Source of the DNA: Pampus argenteus
Taxonomy: Eukaryota; Chordata; Actinopteri; Scombriformes; Stromateidae
DNA length: 64,000 bases
Direction: 5' to 3'
Assembly (NCBI GenBank): GCA_036937835.1
Contig: CM072860.1
Coordinates: 7,271,001-7,335,000 of the forward strand
In this document: piece after piece, positions 52,066 to 64,000 of the stretch
Numbering within the stretch: position 1 is the first letter of the stretch
How the letters are laid out: every line of letters begins with the position of its first letter
The notes under the pieces: model-generated
Seen by the model: the letters and a program-made list of their open reading frames with translations, nothing else
Databases searched by the model: none
What the model was told of the DNA's origin: nothing
Translations under genes and position numbers: made by a program

Positions 52066-52134
52066 ATGATTTGGTTGTTAATTATTCTGCTAGTCCTGCT
52101 GGTCTGTATCATAAAAAGCTGGATGCTTCAATGA
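52066..52134 (+). CDS. Hydrophobic 22-codon microORF next to the CpG-rich island
   Basis: ATG at 52066 has A at -3. The peptide begins MIWLLIILLVLLVCII, followed by KSWMLQ and a TGA: one compact membrane-spanning segment with a basic residue right after it. That is the layout of small single-pass membrane peptides. It lies about 50 nt beyond the CpG-rich island, on the strand opposite the better promoter motifs. Short hydrophobic frames are common by chance in T-rich DNA and no family is recognised, so this is a candidate only. Confidence 0.15.
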   Translation: MIWLLIILLVLLVCIIKSWMLQ

Positions 52135-52289
52135 ACATACATTTTTATACGGATGTAAGAACTGAAGCTGAAAATCTATACTTGCATGCATTTGCAATAG
52201 CTTCACTAACTACGATGTGGCAATTATCAACTGTTCATCATATTGTTGCACCATGGTTGTCCTTAAGATGCGAGGCCATAACAGAACTT

Positions 52290-52637
52290 CTAAAACTCTG
52301 AGCGCCAACTTAACTTCCAGATCCGTGTCCTCTGTCTCTGTGTCTTATTGAGCAGGTATTGGCAGCTGTTCAGAGGAGTTGGACCCTTCAGGTGCATACA
52401 CTCCAATAGTGTTCCATTCCTCTCCATTAATTCGTCATCGATATGGATCCATCTTTTGTTGATGGTGGCACACTTGCACCTTCCTTGCCCTGTTGCACTG
52501 CCCTGGACAACCCTGCTTGAATAAAAATGAGGCCAATTTCTTCCCTCACAGCAGTCATTGTGCCATTTGTTGAGTAAAACACACAGGTCTATTATTGGAG
52601 TGTCATGATGCTGTGTGTTTGCAATGCGACAAATCAC
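52290..52637 (-). other. Unrecognised minus-strand frame with regularly spaced cysteines
   Basis: A 115-codon frame in a GC-richer block, on the same strand as the promoter-like island but upstream of it. It contains GQGRCKCATINKRW, then a third Cys 24 residues after the CxC pair and a fourth 12 residues later, and an acceptor-like TTTTTATTCAAGCAG just before the VVQGS part. CxC plus two later Cys is superficially like a CXC chemokine. The last spacing is short and no other family residue is present, so I do not call it one. Could be chance. Confidence 0.12.
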
Positions 52638-54944
52638 TGTGGGCTGTCACCCAGGCAGTTTTGTGGCATTACTCTCAGCAGAGAGGAACGCTGTTAATGC
52701 TGACAAACACTGGCGAACAAGGGTCATTTACTACACATCCATTAAGCAGGTGCCAATACTCCACCAGCAGCAGAGACATCTCTCACGGGTCGTGTTTGCA
52801 TCCCGCTGCTCGGTATGAAATCTCTTCTCATTGTTTACGTTTGTTAAATTCACAAACAGTATTAACAACGTCTATGATCTGTAAAGACTTTTTTTTTTTT
52901 TATTCTTAAAGAAACAGAAGTCTGGTTTGATTTCATCTCTCCATCCATTCATCCACCCATCAGTTTATTGAAATTAAAATGATAATGGTTCAGCCTTAAG
53001 CAACACGCAGCCTTTGTTTCATTCCCCTCCTTACATTACACACTGATCAAAACAACAGACCACACATTGTTTGGTTTTTGCCAAAATGCCCAGGGAAGCC
53101 TTTTAGGGTTACCTCACACAGTGTTTTCTATGGAGGACTCAAGAAAAATCTCACACACTTAAAATCCCTTTCAAAGCCCTTGCTCAGGGCACTCGTTAAA
53201 GCTCATTAAAAAGTCTAATCAAAACAGCAATAGCATAACATGTAAAGTTAATTTGCTTTTTTTTTTTTATTGACGAGCAAGAGACCATAACAATATGAAC
53301 CCTCTTGGCCCTAATGAAATATTAAAGATATGATCACAGACAACTTCCAAGTAACAGCTCACCTCATTTTAATTCTAAGAAAATGTAATTTAAGACTTGT
53401 GACTCAAAACTCTTTTTTTTCTCTCTATAAATATTGATATTGCCTGAAGGCTCTTTGTTGGATTTTTAAATTTACGTAAATGAGTGAAAATTATTTTTTA
53501 CTTTTGTCCCCATCCCTAGGACGTCAGGTGTCGAGACACTTATTTCCTTAGACAATTTAAGTGCGACACAAATACAACTTCAAAAAAAAAAAGAATAAAA
53601 AAAAGAATATTTCCTCCATAACATTTTGTTATAGCTGGTATGATGGATGGGTGAGACATTTCAATTCTGACATAAAATATGAATCACTGGAATTGACATT
53701 TGCTGACCTGTTCCCATGTGAAGAGTACAAAAGGTCCTCTTTGAATAGACAGCTTGAATCTCATACATACGACGCAGAAGCACCTATGACCAATTTTGAG
53801 GCCAGCGCAGAGCACTGATATAAAACTAACACTGCTAATCTGCACATTTCATGCATCATTAAAACATCAGTTCAGAGGACTGAAGAGAAGGTCATTTCAA
53901 AGTAGCATGCTGCTACAAATGGTGTGTAATCAATCAATGAATGATCTGTTTTGAGTCTAGAATTTTAAATTTGATGTAAGCTGCACAGACTGAAGACTGT
54001 TAAGGTTCATTGATTTGAGTGTGTGTGTGTGTTTTACTGTACTTGCATGTCACCAATGACTCACTTTAACATTATGACCATTGGTCACAGGATTGTTATG
54101 ATTCTTATAAAATCCACCATCAATCAACTCTTACGGACTGCGTGGTCATTGTGGTAACAATAATGCACCACAATAGCATGCAACGAACCGTGCACAACGG
54201 CCGCTTAAATTACATATATAAACACAAAAGTTCAAACATTTTTTCTCCATAGAGACAGTAATTATAGCTCAAAAATCACTGGCACCCATAACTGCTATGA
54301 ATGAAAACAGACTGTATATGTCAGAGAGTGGGAATGGTTTTCTGGCTGTGTGACCATTACATGAAACAAAGCACTAGTGGAAATATTATGTGAATTGCAT
54401 TCAGCATTTCCCCATGGATACATTCAAACAGTTAGGTCATATGATTTATGTTTAAAGGATGCGTGTCACCACGAAGGGTTTCAAACTAAGCTATATTAAA
54501 GGGTTAAGAGTTCATTCTATTGTACATATAAAATATATCAAATTGTTTAGTTATATCTCCCATTTATCTATTCTGAAAGGAAAGTTCACTGAGTCACTAG
54601 CATTTTTTTGTTCGCACAAGTGTAACAATAGCTATAAAGTAGTGTTTCAATAAAAAAAATAAAAATCAAAAATGTATTCCACTTATTAACTTATTTAAAT
54701 GACTTTTTTTCAAAAGTATTGTTATGCATGAATTTTTTCAGCCTTTCCAGTAAGGAATGACAGCAGGAATATGGATAAAAAAACAAGTGCATTAGTGATA
54801 GAACAATACATCTTAACACAACACAGTGAAATCCTGGTGATTATCAGGAGTGTTTCTACAGTCCCTGAACTATGAAGCACCAGTGCAGTCAGGGAACTGA
54901 TCATTTGTTATGGCCAGAATAATGATGCTAAAAATGCAGCACTG
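52638..54944. other. Non-coding stretch, no recognised feature
   Basis: Poly-T/A tracts, a short GT run at about 54018-54031 and AT-rich sequence; no gene or repeat family seen. Confidence 0.5.
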
Positions 54945-55068
54945 GGGTGCCCTGGTGGCCAAGGGGTTGAGGTGCCGACCGTGGACCGCAACGACCCCAT
55001 CTCTCCTTCCCCTCATTTCCTGTTATCTCTCTACTGTCATCTGCCTAATAAGAGGCATAAAATGCCCA
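54945..55068 (+). mobile_element. tRNA-derived SINE, internally deleted
   Basis: Starts GGTGCCCTGGTGGCCAAGGGG, containing a recognisable Pol III A-box (TGGCCAAGGGGT). It then has CCCCTCATTTCCTGTTATCTC and TCTACTGTCAT, and ends CTAATAAGAGGCATAAAATGCCC, the usual tail of an abundant percomorph SINE with an 'AATAAAGGCATAAAATGCCC' end. The B-box region (GGTTCGAATCC type) and the following segment are missing: sequence jumps from GACCGTGGACCGCAACGACCCC to the pyrimidine-rich body. Without its B-box it should not be transcribed efficiently. Confidence 0.8.
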
Positions 55069-58000
55069 TTCATGAGCACAGACAGACCATCAACTGAGAT
55101 GCGAATAAATTGTTTAGTAAATATGAAATGTGGGAGTAGTGACTGGCAGATGAAAATGGTGGAGCAGAATGATGGCTGTGGTGTAGGGAAGGGTTTGGGA
55201 TGTAGAGCCCCTCGGGGCACCCTATGAGAGGGGAAAGATGGAGGGATGGCAGGGTACGGGAGACAGAAGGAGACATCCACACTAAATTTCAGATCATCCG
55301 ACAAGTGCTGACTGCATTTATCAGTTAAAGATACAATTTGCACAATAGTCTAGAAGTCATAATAGTTATTTGCACAACAGTTGGCAAGTTTATTTAAAGG
55401 TTTTCTTGTCATCAGACTATGATATCTGAGATTCAACTAGTTTTGACCCAACCGGGGTCCATTATGCAAACTTAGAAGTGTGATGTTTAAAGCTCGATCT
55501 CCAGTGCACATACACTCAGCATCGACTTGTGGACTAGGAGTTAAACCTTTGATATAAACAATATTTACATATTCATAGATTCTAGCTTTTTATTTAGAAA
55601 GGAGCAGATGTCATTATAAGAATTCTGAAAATAACTTTTTTTGTGGAAAAACAAACATTTTATTATTCTAAGGAGAGTACTTTTATATATATATATCTTA
55701 AAATATGTCTGAAGCCTTTTGATTAAATAATATCCAGTTGTTACATCATACACTGTTAGCACAGTGGGAGAGCGGCGCTCTGATAAGAACATCATTGGGC
55801 ACCACACTGTGTTAATCCAGTCCAGTCACTCACCAAAGCATGTTATGGATTTTCACTTTCTACTTTAAGTGTGGGGTCGCAGAACAACAGAATGTGGTTT
55901 ACAGAAGATGATTCATACCGTGAGGGCCAGAAGACAAAGCGAAAATCTGCATGCAATGACTAAGACAGCAAAAGAAAACCAATGGCTTAGATTTTCCAAA
56001 TAACAAAAGCACAAAATTAAGTGAGCCTACAGTCCACAAGAAAAAGTTCCACATTCTCACAAGTTCTACAATAATAGTTTACTCATACGGAAAAGACATA
56101 TTTATTGTGATCATTTTTGAGCTTTATATAGTTAAGTGGGGGAGGAACATCAGGTGGGCTCTTGCAAACACTACAATTAAAAACAGCGAGGGAAATGTGC
56201 ATCGCATAAGCATATCATTAACTCTCAGGGAAGTAGAAACAATGTAGTCCCCAGGGTGGCATCCAAAGATAGGCCCCAAATCCACAGTATGTAGGTGGTT
56301 GCCTGAAGCTAATAATCCACACACACAGTATTTACTGAAATCTTAATATAGATATCCAATTCCACAATAATTGCAATTTCAGTAAAAGCTTTTCAAAAAT
56401 ATTAAAAGATATTAAAAACACATTTGAGAGTTTGCTCAAGTTTGTGTGGAGCCTGAACAATCCAGTGAGTAGATTGTTGGTACATTTGTCTGGATGTACA
56501 GGTCAATGAAAAGTGCATTTACTGAAATCCTGCTGTCATGTTTGTTTGCAATAAGAACAGCCTTGCAGCACAATGACTTCATTTGAGGAAAAAGAGGAAT
56601 ATTAGTGGTACTTTTTCTCTCTTTTTATATTTTCTCTATTTTTGAAGGCCAGGTTGAGCCGTCTAAAAGAGGACCATGTTTTGCCTTAACTGTCCTCTTC
56701 TAGCTGGAAACACATATTTTCAGTGAATATCAGTAAGTGTAGACCCTGCCCATAGCCCATCGTGACTGCAATCTCAAAATTATGATAACAATAATTTTGA
56801 AAACTTTTTTTTTTTTTTTTACATATGCCAAATGCACATCCATTTTTCCTAAATGTTGTGCATTGCTCCCTTGCAGAAGGTTTTTATCATAACCTATCAT
56901 TTCATGCAGAGGTTTTGCCAACTAATGTAATGTGAAAGGGGTCACAGTCTTGAGCTACACCTAATGCCAACAATTCATCACTCTTTTATTACCCTCTGTT
57001 GTATCTCCTGATAAATCATATTTCTGTATTCTCTAGTCCTTCCAAGCCCAAAAGCCAAAGACAAATACGCTTAAGAATCATTTGCAGATTTAGCATAAAG
57101 CCACAGCTAAAATGGTACAATGAACAGGTTCAAAGAATAAACCAACGAAAGGCAGAGTTTAAAAAACAAAACAAGACCTATTCATTAAGGCACATAGATC
57201 CATATGGAAGCCGCTCGGTTCATGTTATACCATTTTAGGCTAGATATGTAGAAAAGGAAGAAAGTGAGAAATGCTCAAATCATTTATGGTTTATTATAAG
57301 GGTCACAAATTGTCAGGTTTCCTGAAGTCATAGCAAAATCTCTTAACTTGCTCACTGAAAACCTGGCAACCAAGCAAAATAAGAGTGGAGTCCTGGGAAA
57401 GTGGTCAGAGAGTGTGGTATTAAACTGTAAGAGTTGTAAAGGGGGACTGGCCCTGGGAAAGGTGGTTTGGAAGAAAGAAAAGCATAAATATAATGGCAAC
57501 TACGTAGCTTTTCACACACACTGAACTCCTTAATGTCTGGTGTGTATCTGGGATGTGTGTGTTTGAGGTAAAACTGTAGTCAGAGGCAACGTTAGGTTTT
57601 AAGAAAGGGTACAATAGATGGCAACCTCTCATCAGCTTTTGGTTGACAGTTTTGACAGAATTTTTGCAGTTTAAAATTGAAACCGGAGTGAAAATAGAAG
57701 CTGTGTGATTACATCCTGTGCCTTATGAAAAATGGTTTAACAATGGTTTTACATGTCCTCTGTTACACACGTTTCAAATGCTTTTTATTTGGATACCCCA
57801 ATTACCTACAGTCATCCCCTGACATACTCCATCTTCAGCCATCACCACCACAAGTCTAACCCCAACCTTAACCCCAAAATTTAATTGTTTTCCTCGTGAG
57901 TCTGCATGATGTGACTGGGTGCAAAAAATATTGTCCTCACAGTGTGACTGATCTGTGTACACATACAAAATAAACACTAACATCAATGAAATTTACTATA

Positions 58001-59814
58001 AAAAGTGACTCAATTTCACTGGCGGACAATAAAACAATAGATGAGCAATGCTGTGTAATGTGTTCAGTAGAGTGAATTGCAATATGTAGAATAATGACCT
58101 ATAATCATCATATCGTCAGGTCAATGTATTCACATTGTGGGGATTAGCCTGCTGAGCTACATGCGGAACCACATGGGTGTGTTTATCTCCATTTAGTGTC
58201 TGATTCAGTGTCCAACAGACAGAGGGGTGATCAATAATATTATACGAGTGCTGCTAAAATAATGAATGACTAAAAGCCAAGATCTGCATTATAATGACAA
58301 ATGCTAATAAAGTTTTCAACTATTTAGAGTAACTTACGCTCCTGTACCAAAGTTAGAGTACATTACCTATACATAACTAGTGTGCATAAGCGTATCGCTG
58401 TGTACAGAAAGGTGGGCTTTAAATGCATCACTGTCAAGTATACAAGCATCTTTATTTTTAAACGGCAGAGGACTCAGATATACGACATCTATCTACATCA
58501 TCTATACAGCCTTTTAATAAAAATCAAGTATTATTCAAATGCACAGCAATAAAACCATACAAGCACCTCAACCTTTACACACAGACAGACGTGCACTCAG
58601 CAAAACAAGGTGGATAGTTTTCCATTATGTGGATGTGCTTTAGCCAAGACAACAATCTGTGTATGAAAGATGCTTGAAGAATAACAGAGCACATAATGTT
58701 CAGATATGTAGTAGAAGCAGATTTAGGTTTACAACCAACAGTTTGTGTCTGTAGGAATTTAAAAACATGAATTAGCCGATGTTTGAGGTATCACAGGTTA
58801 TCAGTGCATTGAAAGATAATAACCTTATTTCTTTTATTAATCATTATACCCCCTACAGGGTCATTTGCACTCACTAGACAAGTTTTTATTACATGTAAGT
58901 AAGTAATACATGCTGGGAACCTAAAGTGTTTCTACTGAGTTCACAAACCAAAGCCTCTCCACAAAAGGCAGGTAGACCACACCTCAGCTGTGAAATACAG
59001 GTGTGACTGACGACGAAGTGTAACATTACACAGCTGCAGATGGCACTTGAAGGCCCACTGTCATACATAAAACGTATTTTTATGTATAACTCCAGATATC
59101 AATGTACTCCTAAATAAGATAAAATAAACATCTCGAGACAACAGCTAATACAGGCAGGGATCATTTTGATCAGCTGGGAAGACAAAAACTATAGAGATGA
59201 GGGTTATCAATTTGAAACCGAACAACCGAGTGCAACACTGAGAAGACCAATGGAGATAAATCTGCTGAGATGTGTTGATGAGACACCTGAAGAAACCTGA
59301 CCAGGACATTTAGGTGCCCTAAAAATCACAGTGTCCTGCAGATCCGTTCACTGTGTAATAATTAATGTGTTTATTTCTGTAATCAAAAAGATTAAACCTG
59401 AAAAATCTCTCTTCACATGCCAAATGATTAAATACGTATCATGATGTAAAACCTGCTTAAAAATAAGTCTCAGTGGCAGAATCCGAATGCCCAAAATTAC
59501 TTACATCCAGCAGTATATAATTGCTTATATAATTATTTTGTTTTTTTTCAAAGTTAATCGCTGAGACAGACAAGTGTCTCACAGCAAGAAGTTAGTGGAT
59601 CTGAATTATAGCTCTGGTACTTTCTACTGAATCCTGCAGGGTTTAGCACTGTGGCCTCATGAAGAGAAGTTCGAATCACTACAGTTGCTTTTATTGTTTG
59701 AAGATTTCTGACGTATGTTCTCACTGTGTAAATGAGGGCCTCAGGAAGCAGTGACGCTACCTGTCAAAGTTGTCTAATTGTAGCTTTACTCATTCTCATT
59801 GTCTCTCTACCTGC
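55069..59814. other. Gene-poor non-coding stretch
   Basis: Contains short AT runs (about 55684-55696), a long T-run (about 56804-56820) and many A/T tracts. A fragment at 59640-59682 (TTTAGCACTGTGGCCTCATG, then AGTTCGAATCAC) resembles part of another fish SINE-like repeat but is too short to call. No exon is recognised. Confidence 0.5.
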
Positions 59815-60640
59815 GCTGACAGTTTGTGAAGGAGATGTGCGTCAGCTATTTCAGAGACAGAAGATCAGGAAGGCACTAGACACCAGACAGCATGGTAAAC
59901 TGATGTCTTAAAAGCCTGCACTGACAAGATGGCTCCCATCTTTACATAGATCTTCACCAGATCTCTGGAGCAGTGGGAAGTCTCCTCCTGCTTCAAACAC
60001 TCCACAATCATCCCGGTTCAAGAAACCCTCCATTACCAGCCTGAATGACTACAGTACGACTGCTGGACGGGTAGCAGCAGGTGAGGCAGGTTAAACGGCT
60101 CTGGTGCCGTCACAACAACCAGGAACTGAGGAGATGACAGTGGACCGCAGGAGGAGCCCCCCATAACCATAATCAAATAAAATCCTTCAGGTTTCTGGGT
60201 TCTACAATCTCTTAGCACCTGAAGTGGGAGTTCAACATCGATAGTCATCTGATGTACTTCCTGTGCCAGCTCAGGAAGTACAACCTGCCTCTGTAACTGC
60301 TGATCCAGTTTTACACTGTGGTCATTGAGTCATTTCCCTACACATTTATCACTGTCTGGTTTGGACCGGCCACCAAACGGGACAGCAACAGACTACATTG
60401 GGTCAGGTCAGGTCTGCAGAAAAGATTATCGTTGCTGACGTGCCCACCATTCAGAACCTGTACGCCAGAGTCAGGAAATGTGCAGGGTAAATCCCTGCAG
60501 ACCCCTCACACCCCAGACATCTGTTAATAATCAACTTCTCCCCTCCGGGAGGCGCTACAGGACGCTGTACTCCAAAACAAAGCCCTCGCCATCACCCTGA
60601 TGAACTGTTAACTTAAGTGACTGTTCAATCACACTGAAAC
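59815..60640 (+). mobile_element. L2/CR1-like non-LTR retrotransposon (LINE) fragment
   Basis: Reverse-transcriptase ORF2 remnants appear in the expected order on the plus strand: EGDVRQLFQRQKIRKA (59828-59875), a broken 'GPDG' block, KACTDKMAPIFT (59911), SSCFKHSTIIPV, KKPSITSLNDY (another frame), GRVAAG, EEMTVDRRR (60128), FLGSTIS, LKWEFNID, YFLCQLRKYNLPL, IQFYTVVIESF, TVWFGPATKRDSNRL and finally LLPSGRRYRTLYSKTK (60535). The central RT domain, including the catalytic YADD-type block, is missing between LNDY and EEMTVD. There are in-frame stops and at least two frameshifts. It is 5'-truncated, internally deleted and inactive. The clade is inferred from motif wording. Confidence 0.85.
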
Positions 60641-63600
60641 AGTCACATAAATTACATATATTTTAGTCTAAAATACAAAATGTGCAATACATTTCACCCA
60701 CTACTGTATATCTGATCAGGCTGTATATACTATATGTAATGTCTCCAGTTTTTCCTGTATCTAGCCATTATATCTGAAAATTGTTGTGTAAACGTACTTG
60801 GCCATGAAAGACGTAAATCCACTATTACATAATGAGGTATGTGGAGAAGGTGTTCTTTATTATTCATTGATTGGTCCATTGTGTGATGTTGTCTAGACTT
60901 ACTGTAAATCCTACAGAAAATACTAAACACAAGTAGAGTTGGGTGTCATGACAACATACAGTGTGTCAACAATATATTATATCTGTGTATGCTGAGCCAT
61001 TGCAGGTCATGTCGAAGACATGCAAGCAAAGGAAATTTAGGGTTTGTTTTTAGCTTAACCAAGTATGAAATTAAATCATGAACAAATCATTATGGTTCAT
61101 TTGAATAGTCATCTTCACTTTGAAAAAATCATCCACACCCTGTCAAATTGTTTGATGCTGTGATTTCAACTCCCACTCTGGACTGTTTGGTTTCATGTGT
61201 GCATTACTTTGTTTTGTGTTTCTTCTCTTCAACTGGGCACACGAAGACAATGATCTCATGTTAAACTTTGGACTTTCTTTGAGTGCATGACCCGACTCAG
61301 AAATCTGACCTTACAATCCTTCAACTCAGCTGAACTGTGTGGGAGGAATAATGAATGACTCACATGCATGACAGTTTTGATGGTGGTTGACTACAACTGG
61401 GTGGTTTTGTTTTTCTTCATAATGGTTAAACATGAATCCAACAGAGCATAGAAAACTACTTTTCTTGTGTGAAAATATAAAAATGTTAAGTGACACATCA
61501 CTCGGTGTTTACGGAATAGACTTAGGCTTCGATCTGCGCATCCTGTCACAGGCACGGCACTGGTAAAAACTGAAATGGAGGCACTCAACAAGCGTGCACA
61601 CAATAGAGTATAATCATGTAAAAGTACTGTGATCACTTATATGTTGATCTACATCTTTGTGGTCAGTCTGAGGGAAGAACCTGTTGATCCATACAGGAGA
61701 AGCACCTAAAACAGCACACCATGATGGAGCTTTTTCACTGTTTTCAGGAGCTGGTAAACTTCTTTTACAGTATATTACAGGGGCTAACAAATCATTTTCA
61801 ACTAACAGTTACTCATACTGGCAGACAGTATTCAGAATTTCTCATTAGGGTTTCTATCAGTCAACATACTGCACATCCACTGTTGTTCATTTGATATGCA
61901 ATTTACATAAAGAAGAAAAGTCAAATATCTTAAATAATCACAAATTTCAATATGGAGAGGCACTCGACCCGTCTGCCACAGTATGCTGACATTTGCACAC
62001 TGTGTGCACATTATACCCGAGGACTCATCTGGCACGTTTGATTTGTTACACTACATCACCTCATTGTATTGTAGTCTTATTAAGTTTTGTTGCAATTAAC
62101 TGTCTATTAATATAGTAAATTCTATTATCTATTAAGATAAAACTTGGTGAAAGAAACCTTTGACAAGGAGGAAAGTTTTGAAGAGCTGGGGTCGGTGGGG
62201 TGGGGCTTGAATGCCTGTATGTGTGGTCGTGGTGGTGGAGCTACAACAAGCAATGAGGTAAAAGAGGGAACAACACAGACAAGGCTGTATGACATAGATA
62301 AATTCTGCTTATTCAGAGTAACCGGAGGGTGCAAAGCAAAAAATAATAGGGCCATTTGTTGAATGGAAGGTTGCCAGATCTTACTCTGTTGTTGAGCACA
62401 TGCAAAGCCAAAAAAAATGAATTTGAGGCTGAGTTACTTATGCCAATATGGAAATTTCTGTTTTGTTTTTGTTTGTTTGTTTTTTTTTATTCCATTTTAT
62501 TATTGTGGCTTCCAGTGTTGATAGTGTGTAAATATATAGTGTAATAAAGTATGACTAGGTTCCTTTACTGTGCATTTAAAGAGCAGTGCTGTCGCAAAGC
62601 AATCAATAAATCTATAGATTCCCCGCTGTTCAGCCACCATTTATGATTGATTTCCCCGGTGATGTTATTGATTCATGTACCTCCACCTCTATACCTACAC
62701 CTCTTTCTAATTGCATGTGAATCAAATCATGCGTAGATCATTGTTAAGTCAAGCTGGACCTTCATAGGTCACTGACAAAGATATATATATGAAATAATAT
62801 CCTTGCAAAGGAGCCTCATAAAAAATCCATCACACCAAAGGGACCAAGAAGATCCCCTTTGAACCAGTGTTAACAGCTTCACTTGTCAGGTTTCAAACAT
62901 GTAGTTGGCCACGCTGGACTGGAAATATTTTCTCAAGATCTGTTTTGTTATTGATTGTGGTAGAAGTGCTGATTGGAGGGCCATAATCTGCTTTGATTAT
63001 GTGGCAACTTTCTTATTTGGCGCTTTATTTTATCCCCAAATATTAGCTGGACGGTTGGTTGACAGAGCCAAGATCCACTGTGACAGCTTACTCTGGCAGC
63101 CAAAAACAGATGATACACTGCGGCACAGAAATAAAAGTAGTGAGAGTAGTTAACGCATCTCATGATTGACCATTAAGCCCATGATCAATCATTTTTGCCA
63201 TCAGCGTCACTAAATACTAACCAGAGTGCAGAACATTTCATCTATTTGTCTTTATAAACCAAGTTCTTTGTTGTCTGAATGTCAGAAAACTGCAGCTTTA
63301 TTTATACATCACAGATGGTTGGAGGAATATAAAATAAGCCATGTCTTGTATGCAATATGGTCACACAGCTGTGGAGCTCGGTTCCATTGTTTGTAAAATC
63401 CAAATTTAGCTGTCCAGTTGGCTGCAAAGAGCTAGCCTGCAGCATAATTCTTTCACTGGGAAGCCAAAATGCAAAAGAATGTTCGACATAGATTATGTTA
63501 GAAGCCTGTTGAATTTCAAACAATGAAATACAGTTTAAAGCTGATGAAGTCACAATGAGGCATCCCATTGTTTCATAACCCTTCAGTAGCTAAGGCTGCT

Positions 63601-64000
63601 TTATTGCTCCATCATCTACTGCAGGTTCACTGAACTCTAAACTCCAGTCAGGATGAAAGATACACAATATTCACCCTCAAACTGAGCCAATGTCTTTACT
63701 CTCAGAATAAAAGTGATACACATTTAATGTACTTTATCTTATTAGCTCCAAGCTCTTTACTAAAGTGTGTCTTGTAAGTCATTTTAAACTGGCAGAAGAC
63801 TACTATATGACAGCTTTTAATGCAAAGCTATATGTGTACGCTTATTCTGCTCTTGCACTCATTTCAAGCTCATCAGCTAAATGCCAGAGTTGTGAGAAAC
63901 CCCTTCATTTTCGTCGGCCTATGAGTCTAACAAGCCAACTGAGAAACTATAAGAACATTTGTTGTTAGAAATTCAGATGCCAGCAAAAGAAATTCAGAAA
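60641..64000. other. Non-coding stretch to the end of the window
   Basis: The first 150 bp may be 3' UTR of the LINE (ATGTGCAATACATTTCACCC). A small CpG cluster lies at about 61500-61570. A G/T-rich patch (62190-62240) and T-runs are present. No gene recognised. Confidence 0.45.

Noticed and set aside
59640..59682. Possible tRNA-like B-box (AGTTCGAATCAC)
   Set aside because: No cloverleaf or properly spaced A-box; at most a scrap of a SINE-like repeat.

Overview
This window looks like intergenic or intronic DNA from a teleost fish, probably a percomorph. It is AT-rich, intron-scale non-coding sequence with many microsatellites, and its mobile-element relics are of kinds typical of fish. These include a pogo-like Tc1/mariner copy, a deletion derivative of a Tc1-like element with long inverted ends, an L2/CR1-type LINE fragment and a tRNA-derived SINE. 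I found no intact, recognisable protein-coding gene, no rRNA or tRNA gene, and no CRISPR, operon or other bacterial-style system. Species and chromosome cannot be read from the sequence.

Layout. Positions 1-2095 are a nested and rearranged mobile-element patch. A pogo-family transposase pseudogene (HTH region plus a piece of the DDE domain) carries internal duplications and a 635-bp palindromic foldback element (970-1604). It ends at a terminal motif near 2095, and a second element end facing the other way starts at 2293. Positions 3564-3800 hold the best candidate for a real host exon: a short, GC3-rich, protein-like C-terminal reading frame from a gene I do not recognise. From about 3.8 to 59.8 kb the window is a long gene-poor stretch. 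It holds microsatellites, short hairpins, G-quadruplex motifs, a Tc1-like deletion derivative (33846-34515), weaker repeat matches near 17.5, 35.2, 48.4 and 50.9 kb, and a SINE (54945-55068).

The most interesting non-repeat locus is 51770-52140. It is a CpG-rich island with CCAAT and TATAAA motifs and a good splice donor on the minus strand, which looks like a promoter and first exon. A 22-codon hydrophobic microORF lies beside it on the plus strand, and a cysteine-containing minus-strand frame of unknown meaning lies at 52290-52637. Positions 59815-60640 are a broken L2/CR1-like LINE with RT and C-terminal motifs. The remainder to 64000 shows nothing I can name.

The identifications of repeat families rest on recognition of motifs and consensus wording, not on a search. 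No previously undescribed system is demonstrated here. The exon candidate and the CpG-rich promoter-like locus are the places worth testing.
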